Shown here piece after piece: positions 9,281 to 17,722 of a stretch of 64,000 nucleotides of DNA (positions are counted from its first letter, which is position 1; every line of letters starts with the position of its first letter). Below the pieces are notes generated by a model. It ran no database searches. It had not been told where the DNA came from and saw nothing but the letters and a program-made list of their open reading frames with translations. The stretch covers positions 33,730 to 97,729 of the forward strand of contig NZ_JAECZB010000009.1 in NCBI RefSeq assembly GCF_016056295.1, in the 5' to 3' direction. This stretch comes from Atlanticothrix silvestris CENA357. Lineage in GTDB: Bacteria > Cyanobacteriota > Cyanobacteriia > Cyanobacteriales > Nostocaceae. Position numbers and translations under genes: made by a program.

Positions 9281-10138
9281 TTAACCTTGACTTGCACCTT
9301 GAGGGGGATGCGAGACGACCTTTTTAGCTAATCCCAAAGTCTTTAATAACTGGATGCTCCACCAAGTAATATCAATCTCCCACCAAGACAATCCAGATTT
9401 CGCCATGTGGGGATAAGTATGATGGTTGTTGTGCCATCCTTCGCCATAGGTTAAAAGGGATACCCACCAAAGATTACGAGCTCCATCATTGGCCTCAAAG
9501 GTGCGATAGCCCCACAGGTGGGATGCAGAGTTGACAAACCAAGTGGAGTGCCAAAGCAATACTGATCTGACAAACATGCCGTAAATCACAAAAGACCATC
9601 CTCCTAAGGCATACAGCAGTAGCCCCAAGGGAATTTGCAACAGTAAGAAGTAGCGATCTAACCAGCGATAAAATGGTTGTCGTGCTAGGTCAGGCGCATA
9701 TTTTTGATAGACTTCATAATCAAAGAACTCAGGACGCGGGTAAAAAATCCACAGTATATGGCTCCACCAAAATCCTCGCTGAGCAGAATAGGGATCTAGA
9801 TTGACATCTTCAGTGTGGGCGTGATGCTGGCGGTGTCCCCCAACCCAGAAAATCGGCCCTCCTTGAAGAGCTAAGGCTCCGATAATGGCGATCGCATATT
9901 CCAACCATTTAGGTACTTGAAAACTCTTATGACTGAGTAGTCGATGATATCCCAGACAAATGCCAATGCTCCCAAAAAGCCAGTGAAGAAATACCAACAA
10001 GCCTAATGCTGACCAAGAGAAAAACCAAGGAGCTAGGAGCGCTAAAGCATGAAATGCCCCAAAAAATGCCACATTTGTCCAATTTAACCGAGGCGAGTTT
10101 CCTCTCTCAGTCGCGATCGCCTGAAGTTGTGCAGTCAT
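9281..10138 (-). CDS. desC: Acyl-lipid/acyl-CoA delta-9 fatty acid desaturase
   Basis: An integral-membrane di-iron desaturase that puts the first double bond into membrane acyl chains (stearoyl to oleoyl), important for cold acclimation. The three histidine boxes are complete: HRLLSH at 65-70, HRQHH at 102-106 and HNNHH at 236-240. Four hydrophobic segments surround them, and the length of 285 is usual for cyanobacterial DesC. GGHRQHHAHTEDVNLDPY is the classical signature around box two. The ATG has agga seven bases upstream. It is transcribed away from the TetR-type gene at 10317 and the shared 178-base spacer holds palindromes, so repression by that protein is likely but inferred. Confidence 0.93.
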   Translation of the reverse strand: MTAQLQAIATERGNSPRLNWTNVAFFGAFHALALLAPWFFSWSALGLLVFLHWLFGSIGICLGYHRLLSHKSFQVPKWLEYAIAIIGALALQGGPIFWVGGHRQHHAHTEDVNLDPYSAQRGFWWSHILWIFYPRPEFFDYEVYQKYAPDLARQPFYRWLDRYFLLLQIPLGLLLYALGGWSFVIYGMFVRSVLLWHSTWFVNSASHLWGYRTFEANDGARNLWWVSLLTYGEGWHNNHHTYPHMAKSGLSWWEIDITWWSIQLLKTLGLAKKVVSHPPQGASQG

Positions 10139-10254
10139 AGAAATTCCTGTTGATTGATGATAAAGTCACTTGCTTTTCCTTCGGTTTTTTCTTTTGGTGC
10201 AACTCTATTAGGCATTTACCCATTCTGCACAGCAGTTCGTTAAAGTAAAGAAGA

Positions 10255-10317
10255 GCAAGTATCACTTACATTTGGTATGCTAACAATTTTCTTGATTCTA
10301 TGCAAGTAGCACTTGCA
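10255..10317. promoter_or_regulatory. Two related palindromes, likely operators of the desC/tetR region
   Basis: tgcaagt-agc-acttgca at 10301-10317 is a perfect 7-base palindrome with a 3-base centre. gcaagt-atc-acttac at 10255-10269 is an imperfect copy with the same 3-base spacing; their centres are 47 bases apart. Between them, tatgct at 10276-10281 preceded by tgg resembles an extended -10 box. If this drives the TetR-type gene, one palindrome overlaps the -35 area and one lies just after the transcription start, a typical autorepressor layout. A further half-site acttgc is at about 10167. Confidence 0.6.
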
Positions 10318-11555
10318 TGATTTTTATGTCTTCACAACCTCTTTCTGCTCGTCAACGCCTAATTCGCTCAGCACTTGAGTTGTTTACTGCTCAAGGAGTT
10401 AGCGCCACTACAACGCGCCAAATTGCCGAAAAAGCTGAAGTCAACGAAGTCACTCTCTTCCGGAATTTCGGTAATAAACATGGATTGCTTTTGGCAGTGC
10501 TAGAAGAATCTGCCGCCTTCAAAAATTTAGGTGAATCCCTTGTACAGCGGGCAACTCCTCCTGGTAATGTTTACCAAGCGCTAAAAGATTATGCAAGTGA
10601 AAGCTTACATGCACTAGAACGAGTTCCAGAATTTGTTCGGTCTGTCGTTGGTGAAGCCGATCAATTCCCTGCCGAAAATCGCCGGGCTTTAGGACGAGGG
10701 CTAACAGAAGCAAACCGCTATGTAGCCCAGTATTTGGCTGCTGTGATTCAGCAGGGAGACTTAAATACTTATCTACCCGCAGAAAAATTAGCTAGTTTAC
10801 TCAATGGCATGATTTTGGGATACGCCGTTATTGAATTTACCAGTGAATTTCACGAATTGTGGGAAAGTCGGGATGATTTTTTAGAAAATTTAGTGGAATT
10901 GTTTTTACATGGAGCGATGTCACACCCAGAAAAATCAGCAACAGTTAGCTTAGCAGGAAGCATGATTACCAGGGAAGTAATTGATTTACCTGCTGTTTTA
11001 GTCCACGAAATTCTCCGACAAGCCAAAAGATTGGGAATGCAAGATTATGCCTTGGCTTATATATTATTTGGGGCTGGATTATCTGCCTTAGAAATAGTTA
11101 ACTTGGAGCGATCGCACCAAATCTATGATCCTCAAGGACACTTTTTGCAAATTACCACCCCAGGATTTATCCGCCAAGTACCTGTAAATCAGTGGATTTT
11201 GGGCAAACATTATGGTTCCTACACCAACAATCCTTTAATCAAATGGCTGAAAAGTCGTAAAGATGCTCACTCTTGCATGTTTCTTAACGAAGCAGGTACA
11301 CCAATTTCAGAATCAGAGATTTTGGGACGCTGGGAAACGTGGACTCAGGGACTATTAACACCCCAAGGACAACCACCAGCGATCGCTCAAGCACAAAATA
11401 CCTGGTGTGTAGAAATGTTAATGCGAGGGATGAGCTTAGAAAATTTGAGTATTTTGACAGGCTGCGATCGCACTCAACTACAACCTTATGCCAAGAGAGC
11501 CAGAGAAAAAGCGGCACTAGAGCAAGCAACACATTTAGATCACAAACCCGCATAA
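10317..11555 (+). CDS. TetR regulator fused to a degenerate tyrosine-recombinase-like domain
   Basis: Residues about 10-57 are a TetR helix-turn-helix (SALELFTAQGVSATTTRQIAEKAEVNEVTLFRNF), and up to about 200 the usual helical ligand domain follows. From about 222 to 400 the sequence instead resembles the catalytic domain of phage integrases: YILFGAGLSALEIVNL stands for the TGLRxxE box, EMLMRGMSLENLSILTGC for the HLLexG...LGH region, and Tyr391 for the nucleophile. The box I arginine is Ser256, the HxxR box reads QNTW at 360-363, and the LGH histidine is Cys383, so strand cleavage is not expected. It faces desC across palindromes. The first ATG overlaps the palindrome, so Met4 at 10326 may be the true start. 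The resemblance was judged by eye. Confidence 0.75.
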   Translation: MIFMSSQPLSARQRLIRSALELFTAQGVSATTTRQIAEKAEVNEVTLFRNFGNKHGLLLAVLEESAAFKNLGESLVQRATPPGNVYQALKDYASESLHALERVPEFVRSVVGEADQFPAENRRALGRGLTEANRYVAQYLAAVIQQGDLNTYLPAEKLASLLNGMILGYAVIEFTSEFHELWESRDDFLENLVELFLHGAMSHPEKSATVSLAGSMITREVIDLPAVLVHEILRQAKRLGMQDYALAYILFGAGLSALEIVNLERSHQIYDPQGHFLQITTPGFIRQVPVNQWILGKHYGSYTNNPLIKWLKSRKDAHSCMFLNEAGTPISESEILGRWETWTQGLLTPQGQPPAIAQAQNTWCVEMLMRGMSLENLSILTGCDRTQLQPYAKRAREKAALEQATHLDHKPA

Positions 11556-11828
11556 GTAGAAAGGTGTAAATATTTGTAGTTGAGATGAGGGTTTTAGCAT
11601 TGTTTATCTTTCTTAAGATAATTGTATTTTTCCCCACCGACTTACTTAGTAGATCTCTACCTTATAGTAGTTGGCTAATAGGGGCTTTAACATCGACACT
11701 TTCTGAAGTCAGATCTTCAGATTTGATGAACAAAAACATATCTTCTTCAAAATCCATCTGGCATCAACTTCCTGATTTATGAAGTCAGAATTGTACATTA
11801 AGACTGAATTACAAAGGATATATGTCCT

Positions 11829-12299
11829 ATGAGTCGAAAAGTCAGCAAAACTTTTAAACAGTCCGGGGTAATTCCTTATCGAGTTCAAAACGGAAAAATT
11901 GAAATCTTGCTGATTACAAGCCGCGATCGTCAAAAATGGGTAATTCCCAAAGGAGGGATTTCTAATGGCATGAGTCCGCCAGCTTCAGCAGCAAAAGAAG
12001 CATGGGAAGAAGCTGGGGTCATTGGGCAAGTAAATATCAATAAATTAGGTACTTATAAATATCGCAAACGAGGAAAAAGTTACCAAGTACAGATATATTT
12101 GATGCCTGTAGAAATGGTATGTGAAGAATATCCAGAAGTTGGTAAAAGGCAACGCCAATGGCTAGATTTTACTAAAGCCATCATGTTAGTTAAACAAGCT
12201 TCACTTCAACGAATCATCCTGAAGGGGATTTTTCAAACCAAACTTCATTTTTGTGTGTTATCTCTGGTGAAATACTATCAGCGCTCATCTTGCGGATAG
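11829..12299 (+). CDS. Nudix hydrolase
   Basis: A cytosolic nucleoside-diphosphate-linked hydrolase of 156 residues. The Nudix box runs from Gly42 to Val64 and has the metal-binding glutamates of the K-E-A-W-E-E-A-G-V end (Glu57, 60 and 61). Position 7 of the box is Met rather than Glu, and Lys replaces the usual Arg; both variants are known in the family. WVIPKGG just before the box and the basic N-terminus resemble diadenosine or diphosphoinositol polyphosphate hydrolases, but the substrate cannot be deduced. The C-terminal 25 residues look unlike the family and may come from a shifted end. It stands alone between the TetR fusion and the PhoX-type gene; aagga lies about 11 bases before the ATG. 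Confidence 0.85.
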   Translation: MSRKVSKTFKQSGVIPYRVQNGKIEILLITSRDRQKWVIPKGGISNGMSPPASAAKEAWEEAGVIGQVNINKLGTYKYRKRGKSYQVQIYLMPVEMVCEEYPEVGKRQRQWLDFTKAIMLVKQASLQRIILKGIFQTKLHFCVLSLVKYYQRSSCG

Positions 12300-12612
12300 G
12301 CGTAGACATATATCCCGTTGGACTCCAAGAGTTTTAAAGACGGGATTTTCTAGCTCCATTATATTGAGGTAAAGGAGGTAGCGTTTAACCAACTGTCTGC
12401 TTAAGGATAGATTTGCGATCGCCCCTTCTAGATTTTGGTTTCTCGTTGTTCGCTATTACACACTTTTTTTGCATTTACAGAGTGTTTATTTATACAATAA
12501 ATTTGTTATTGTATAAATAACCCGTAGTTAAACTAGCGATTATCTAAGCTTAATCTAAACTAAATAGCTTTCACTTAATCCCTGCATTTTCAAGAAACAA
12601 AGATTAAGCAGA
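12300..12612. other. Gap of about 310 bases upstream of the phoX-like gene
   Basis: No gene seen. It holds the 13-base inverted repeat at 12488-12518 and, at 12549-12567, two AT-rich octamers (cttaatct, ctaaatag) spaced 11 bases apart that weakly resemble half a cyanobacterial Pho box. Confidence 0.5.
12488..12518. repeat. Perfect 13-base inverted repeat
   Basis: atttatacaataa at 12488-12500 and ttattgtataaat at 12506-12518 are exact reverse complements around atttg. It lies 95 bases upstream of the phoX-like start. No T run follows on either strand beyond the arms, so an operator or a transposon end is as likely as a terminator. Confidence 0.65.
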
Positions 12613-13983
12613 ATGGCATTTTCAAGACGCAGATTTCTCTCATTAGCCGGTGCTAGCGCAGCTGGTGTCTCCATGCTTTCGCCCTTGGAAGCTTTATATG
12701 CAAGGGCTGCTCGTGGTCAAGTTGCACGAGGAGTTGGTTATGGTTCATTAAAAGCAAAACTGCCAGAAAATGCAGATGAACTTGTTGGTATTATTCTGGG
12801 TGGATTTAACTTAGGAACCACTCCCTTACTAGAACTTCCTCCCGGATTTAACTACACCGCAATATCTTACACAGGCCAACCTATGGATGATGGGAACAGA
12901 GTTCCAGGTTCTCATGATGGCATGGCTGCTTTCTCTGGCCCTAACAACACTACAATTCTGGTACGAAACCACGAGTTGAACCCTACTGCTAATGGTGCTA
13001 TCGCACGCCCCGAATTTGTATATGACCAAATCGGAGGAGGCACAACAACAATAGTTGTTGGTAATAACCGTCGGGTAAGAAAGCATTTTGTATCTCTGGC
13101 GGGGACTATTCGTAACTGTGCCGGTGGGCCAACTCCTTGGGGTTCTTGGGTTAGTTGCGAAGAGAATCTAACTCTTCCTGGAAGTGGTGGAGCTACCAAA
13201 AAGCATGGTTATAACTTTGAAGTTCCGGTAACAGATGAGATTAAAGTTGCCGAGCCAATTCCCCTCGTAGCAATGGGTCGCTTTAACCATGAAGCCGTTG
13301 CAGTTGATCCGGCAACTGGATGGGTCTATCAAACAGAAGATGAAGGAAGTAGCTGCTTCTATCGCTTCCGTCCTAATGAATATGGCAATCTCCGCAGTGG
13401 TGGAGTACTTGAGGCGTTAGCTATTGACGGAATGTTTAGAGTTAATACTCGCACCAATTTCCTTCAATATAAAAACCAACCACTGCCAGTCCAGTGGGTG
13501 ACAATTGATACTGTTGATCCTGTTACTAATAGCTCCACTATTGCTGTAAGGACTCAGGGGCAAAATAAGGGTGCAGCCATCTTCTCACGCGGTGAAGGTT
13601 GTTGGTATGGCAACGGCTTGGTCTATTTTACTTGTACCAATGGTGGTAATGTAGGGCAAGGACAGGTTTTTGCTTATGATCCCAGCAACGATACTATCAC
13701 CTTAGTTGTGGAGTCTACTAATAGTGAGGAGCTGAACGCCCCCGATAACATTACTGTGGCTCCTTTTGGAGACCTTTTTGTGTGTGAAGATGGTAGCGGT
13801 ACAGAATACGTTATCGGCGTTAACCAGCAAGGTGAACTGTATCGGTTTGCAACAAATGCTATTAATGGCAGTGAATTTGCTGGTGCTTGCTTCTCGCCCG
13901 ATGGTCACACATTGTTTGTCAATATCCAGTCTCCTGGAATTACCTGTGCGATTTGGGGCCCTTGGACACGCCGTCGCAGTTAA
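12613..13983 (+). CDS. PhoX-type (DUF839) secreted phosphatase, Tat-exported
   Basis: The family hydrolyses phosphate monoesters outside the cytoplasm with calcium and iron cofactors. Seen: a twin-arginine signal in the first 35 residues (SRRRFLSLAGASAAGVSML) with an Ala-rich cleavage region, then the DUF839 fold with GSHDGMAAF, VRNHELNP, the conserved CAGGxTPWGSWVSCEE region (about 170-185), MGRFNHEAVAVDP and QTEDEGSSCFYRF. These are the acidic and asparagine metal positions of the family. Length 456 is on the short side for PhoX but usual for cyanobacterial DUF839 proteins. Not every DUF839 member has been shown to be a phosphatase. Phosphate control is plausible; the PhoB-site evidence is weak. 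Confidence 0.8.
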   Translation: MAFSRRRFLSLAGASAAGVSMLSPLEALYARAARGQVARGVGYGSLKAKLPENADELVGIILGGFNLGTTPLLELPPGFNYTAISYTGQPMDDGNRVPGSHDGMAAFSGPNNTTILVRNHELNPTANGAIARPEFVYDQIGGGTTTIVVGNNRRVRKHFVSLAGTIRNCAGGPTPWGSWVSCEENLTLPGSGGATKKHGYNFEVPVTDEIKVAEPIPLVAMGRFNHEAVAVDPATGWVYQTEDEGSSCFYRFRPNEYGNLRSGGVLEALAIDGMFRVNTRTNFLQYKNQPLPVQWVTIDTVDPVTNSSTIAVRTQGQNKGAAIFSRGEGCWYGNGLVYFTCTNGGNVGQGQVFAYDPSNDTITLVVESTNSEELNAPDNITVAPFGDLFVCEDGSGTEYVIGVNQQGELYRFATNAINGSEFAGACFSPDGHTLFVNIQSPGITCAIWGPWTRRRS

Positions 13984-14237
13984 AGGTGATACACCCTGTC
14001 AACTAGGGTAAAGATTTGTAGTAGTCAAATAGTGGATTGAGATTACGCTAACAAATTCTTGGTTGGTGTATGAGTATTTGAGGTGTCAAAAGTTTTACTT
14101 AATGCCTCACTCATAGCCATAATCTAGCGTGAAATCTATTTGTTAAATATCTGACGGTTATTTGTAATTATAATCGTCAGATTTTCCCCACATCATATTG
14201 CCAGGTCTTTCTTTCAAAACAAGGAAACAGTCCAACA

Positions 14238-14646
14238 TTAAATTTGTTTTTGCAAAAAATACCTTTTATAACCGGGAGGAAAATCCTCCAATACACCAAA
14301 AATTTTATACCCCAAACGCTCGTAAAAGCCCAAAGCCTGAAAACTAAAAGTGTCAACCACGCTCTTTAGCTGTTTGCTCGGCTTTGTACATCAATTCCCG
14401 TCCGTATCCCTGACCTCGCAGCGTATCCAAAACCCCCAAATGTGAGATAAACAACCATCCCCATTGTGTTTCGCCAACTAGACCCCCAACAATATTACCT
14501 GTGGCATCTCGAATCAAAACTGCTAGAGGATACGCTATGTCTTTCTCTGTTTGGCTATTGTTGTTGTAATCAAGAATATTGCCAATTACAGCCTGAATAT
14601 CTTTTAATTCAGGATTATCCTCAACTGTTATTGTTAGTTTTGCCAT
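14238..14646 (-). pseudogene. GNAT N-acetyltransferase broken by an internal deletion
   Basis: The 5' part encodes 97 residues with the acetyl-CoA loop RGQGYGRELM, ends at ...AKERG and then meets TGA at 14353-14355. One base further on, in another frame, the missing C-terminus continues: DTFSFQALGFYERLGYK and then GVLEDFPPGYKRYFLQKQI to a TAA at 14238-14240. Family members have a few residues between ERGC and LDTFSFQ, so a short out-of-frame deletion explains the break. All else is well preserved, which suggests a recent event or an assembly error. Confidence 0.8.
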
Positions 14647-14870
14647 TGGAAGTAATCAGCACTGAATGGCGGTACAATATCATAAAATTGTACTTTCTGC
14701 CTCATATTTTTGATTCTTTTGTCCCAGTGGGTAATAGAATGAAAAGCGAAGCCTTTGTGCTACCTTTAACTATCAAAAGGTAGAGGGTTAGTAACAGATT
14801 AAAAATTGGCAAAACAAAAAATCTGTATTCAAAATAGGCTTGTAGCATCTAAAACGCTCTTAAAATTTTT

Positions 14871-16982
14871 ATGACTTCCCGGATTCGCTTTTTGATGTGC
14901 GCCCCTGACCATTACGATGTGGACTATGTGATTAATCCTTGGATGGAAGGGAATATTCACAAGTCATCGCGCGATCGCGCCGTCGAACAGTGGCAAAAGT
15001 TACACCAAGTCCTCAAAGATCACGCCATTGTAGATTTAGTAAGACCTGAGAAAGGTTGGCCAGATATGGTTTTTACCGCCAATGCTGGCTTACTACTAGG
15101 AGATAATGTTGTTCTAAGTCGCTTTTTACACAAAGAACGTCAAGGAGAAGAACCTTACTTCAAACAATGGTTTGAGGAAAATGGTTACACAGTTTATGAA
15201 CTGCCTAAAGATTTGCCCTTTGAAGGAGCCGGAGATGCACTCCTAGACCGCGAAGGACGCTGGCTATGGGCAGGATACGGCTTCCGTTCGGAATTAGATT
15301 CTCACCCTTATCTGGCTAAGTGGCTAGATATTGAAGTACTGTCTCTACGATTGATTGATGAGCGCTTCTATCATTTAGATACTTGCTTTTGCCCCCTGGC
15401 TAACGGTTATTTGCTCTACTATCCCGGTGCTTTTGACGCGTATTCTAACCGCTTAATCGAAATGCGAGTAGCGTCAGAAAAACGGATTGCAATTGCCGAA
15501 GCCGATGCGGTCAACTTTGCCTGTAATACGGTGAATGTGGATAGTATCGTGATTATGAACAAAGCCAGCGATGCTTTAAAAGCACGCCTAGCAGATGTTG
15601 GTTTTAGAGTCATTGAAACGCCCTTGACCGAATTTCTCAAAGCTGGTGGCGCAGCTAAGTGTCTCACTTTACGGGTAACAGAGCCAGTACGGGCAGAAGT
15701 TCATGCCAATGTCTCGGTAGAAAGTCGGATTCTGCGAATTGAAGGACACTTACTTGATTCTGGTTTAATTAACCGTGCTTTGGATCTGATTATAGATTCT
15801 GGTGGTAGTTTCCAAGTATTGAACTTCAACTTGGGAGAACAACGGCAAAGTACATCAGCCGCTGAGGTGAAGGTGTCAGCACCTTCCCATGAAGTGATGG
15901 AAGAAATCATCTCCCAGTTGATTGATTTGGGTGCTGTGGACTTGCCGCAAGATGAACGAGATGCCAAACTAGAGCCTGTGATTCAAGCTGGCGTAGCTCC
16001 TGATGATTTCTACGTGAGTACGATTTATCCCACCGAAGTGCGAATTAACGGTGAATGGATGAAGGTAGAAAATCAGCGCATGGATGGCGCGATCGCAATT
16101 TCTCAAACTCCTAATGGTTTAGTTGCTAGGTGTAAAATTCTGCGCGATTTAGAAGTAGGCGATCGCGTCATTGTAGATGTCCTAGGTATCCGCACTATCC
16201 GCAAACCGGAATCACGAGAACAACGCAATACTCAAGAATTTAGTTTTATGTCCGCAGGAGTTTCTAGCGAACGCCGCGTGGAATTAGTTGTAGAACAAGT
16301 GGCCTGGGAATTACGTAAAATTCGTGACGCTGGCGGTAAAGTAGTTGTCACGGCGGGGCCTGTAGTTATTCATACTGGTGGCGGTGAACATCTATCGCAA
16401 CTGATTCGAGAAGGATACGTACAAGCGTTACTTGGTGGCAATGCGATCGCAGTCCACGATATTGAGCAAAATATCATGGGTACTTCCCTCGGCGTGGACA
16501 TGAAGCGGGGTGTCGCTGTGCGTGGTGGACACCGCCATCACCTCAAGGTAATTAATACTATCCGCCGTTTTGGCAGCATTGCCAAAGCAGTTGAAGCGGG
16601 AGTAATTAAAAGTGGTGTGATGTATGAATGTGTCCACAATCATGTACCTTTTGTACTGGCTGGTTCCATTCGCGATGATGGGCCTTTACCTGATACCCAA
16701 ATGGATTTGATTAAGGCACAGGAAGAATATGCCAAACACCTAGAAGGTGCGGAGATGATTTTGATGCTCTCATCAATGCTGCACTCGATTGGAGTGGGGA
16801 ATATGACACCCGCTGGTGTAAAAATGGTATGTGTGGATATTAATCCAGCTGTTGTTACCAAATTAAGCGATCGCGGTTCTGTAGAATCGGTGGGTGTAGT
16901 GACAGATGTCGGGTTGTTCCTCAGTCTGTTGATTCAGCAATTGGATAAGTTGACAAGTCCATATATTTCTAAGGTAGGTTAA
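14871..16982 (+). CDS. agrE: Bifunctional arginine dihydrolase / ornithine cyclodeaminase
   Basis: The N-terminal half turns arginine into ornithine, CO2 and two ammonia; the C-terminal half converts ornithine to proline and ammonia. Together they recover nitrogen from arginine, for instance when cyanophycin is used. At 703 residues it has the length of Anabaena AgrE. The dihydrolase has DMVFTANAGLL with Asn71, the residue that sets dihydrolase apart from deiminase activity, FEGAGDALLD (117-126), His168 in FYHLDTCF and the nucleophile Cys264 in GGAAKCLTLRV. From about 280 the LOR/SDH-type domain follows, with VVTAGPVVIHTGGGEHL and GNAIAVHDIEQNIMG for NAD binding. It starts with ATG without a clear Shine-Dalgarno sequence. 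The name argZ is used for the same enzyme in Synechocystis. Confidence 0.95.
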   Translation: MTSRIRFLMCAPDHYDVDYVINPWMEGNIHKSSRDRAVEQWQKLHQVLKDHAIVDLVRPEKGWPDMVFTANAGLLLGDNVVLSRFLHKERQGEEPYFKQWFEENGYTVYELPKDLPFEGAGDALLDREGRWLWAGYGFRSELDSHPYLAKWLDIEVLSLRLIDERFYHLDTCFCPLANGYLLYYPGAFDAYSNRLIEMRVASEKRIAIAEADAVNFACNTVNVDSIVIMNKASDALKARLADVGFRVIETPLTEFLKAGGAAKCLTLRVTEPVRAEVHANVSVESRILRIEGHLLDSGLINRALDLIIDSGGSFQVLNFNLGEQRQSTSAAEVKVSAPSHEVMEEIISQLIDLGAVDLPQDERDAKLEPVIQAGVAPDDFYVSTIYPTEVRINGEWMKVENQRMDGAIAISQTPNGLVARCKILRDLEVGDRVIVDVLGIRTIRKPESREQRNTQEFSFMSAGVSSERRVELVVEQVAWELRKIRDAGGKVVVTAGPVVIHTGGGEHLSQLIREGYVQALLGGNAIAVHDIEQNIMGTSLGVDMKRGVAVRGGHRHHLKVINTIRRFGSIAKAVEAGVIKSGVMYECVHNHVPFVLAGSIRDDGPLPDTQMDLIKAQEEYAKHLEGAEMILMLSSMLHSIGVGNMTPAGVKMVCVDINPAVVTKLSDRGSVESVGVVTDVGLFLSLLIQQLDKLTSPYISKVG

Positions 16983-17018
16983 ATCTCACGCAAAGGCGCA
17001 GAGGCGCAAAGGAAGAGA
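16983..17018 (+). repeat. Dispersed 'cgcaaaggcgcagaggcgcaaag' repeat forming an entire spacer
   Basis: The 36 bases between agrE and the DUF2085 gene consist of this repeat (atctcacgcaaaggcgcag, then aggcgcaaaggaagaga). Related copies lie at about 852-870 and, inverted, at about 45988-46017. The aggaag at its end is the only ribosome-binding sequence before the ATG at 17019. Confidence 0.75.
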
Positions 17019-17522
17019 ATGGCAAGAGTCGCTACCAGGAAAGAGTTGCAGGTTAATTGGGTAAGTTGGTTTGCTGATTTTCTATTGGTGGGGATGGTTT
17101 TTGGCCCCCCGTTTGCTCCTTTTCTGGCTGCGTCTGGGGTGTCTTTGCTAACGGGTATTGCGGACATCATTTACTTCATGGGTAATCATGTATGTCCGCA
17201 ACCAGATATGGGGTTAGATTTAGTACCCCCGTTTCTTATGGCTGTATGTATGCGTTGCTACGGTACTGTCACGGGTTTACTAATGATTCGCCTGTTGTAT
17301 GGGGTGACTGGCGGTAAGGGTTTTTATTGGTTAAGTCAGTACGGCTGGAATGGTGCAGCCTTAGCTAGTGTGTTGATGATGGCTTATCCTTTGGAATTAG
17401 CAGCGCAAATTTTTGGCTTGTGGAGTTTTAATAATTACGTGGTTACACCTTTCGGGTTAATTACGGGTTTAGCATGGGGGTTGTTTACGATGCCAATTTT
17501 ACACGGTTGGCATGAAAACTGA
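17019..17522 (+). CDS. DUF2085 membrane protein
   Basis: An integral membrane protein of 167 residues, function unknown. Family signs are the cysteine-containing MGNHVCPQP (54-62) and AVCMRCYGTVTG (75-86), which may bind metal or form a disulfide, and four hydrophobic segments (about 18-50, 65-95, 110-135, 140-160). It lies 36 bases downstream of agrE in the same direction and could be cotranscribed. Its last bases overlap the start of a decayed DUF2887 gene at 17512. Its ribosome-binding site comes from dispersed-repeat DNA. Confidence 0.8.
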   Translation: MARVATRKELQVNWVSWFADFLLVGMVFGPPFAPFLAASGVSLLTGIADIIYFMGNHVCPQPDMGLDLVPPFLMAVCMRCYGTVTGLLMIRLLYGVTGGKGFYWLSQYGWNGAALASVLMMAYPLELAAQIFGLWSFNNYVVTPFGLITGLAWGLFTMPILHGWHEN

Positions 17523-17670
17523 CTCTATTTTTTATTAGTTATTTCAAAACTTCCCCAACATATTTTTTGAGTTAATTGGTGAATCTGCGACAACTGGTAA
17601 TGCTTATAAATTCACATCAATTGAAATCAAACAAACTGCCTTTCGCATTGATGGTTTATTTTTATCTTAA
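17512..17670 (+). pseudogene. DUF2887 (PD-(D/E)XK nuclease/transposase-like) 5' remnant
   Basis: Reading from ATG 17512 gives MKTDSIFY, a TAG at 17536-17538, then LFQNFPNIFFELIGE and KFTSIEIKQTAFRIDGLFL before TAA at 17668-17670. This is the conserved N-terminus of DUF2887 proteins, which are abundant in Nostocales. Only about 50 of roughly 260 codons remain, with one in-frame stop inside, so it is a relic. The start overlaps the end of the DUF2085 gene by 11 bases. Confidence 0.8.
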
Positions 17671-17722
17671 TATTGATTCTTTACGTATTTCAATGCGAAT
17701 ATTGAGATAACTCCACTACTAT

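Noticed and set aside
11585..11782. 65-codon open frame after the TetR fusion
   Set aside because: Hydrophobic start is due to AT-rich codons; no ribosome site and no known family.
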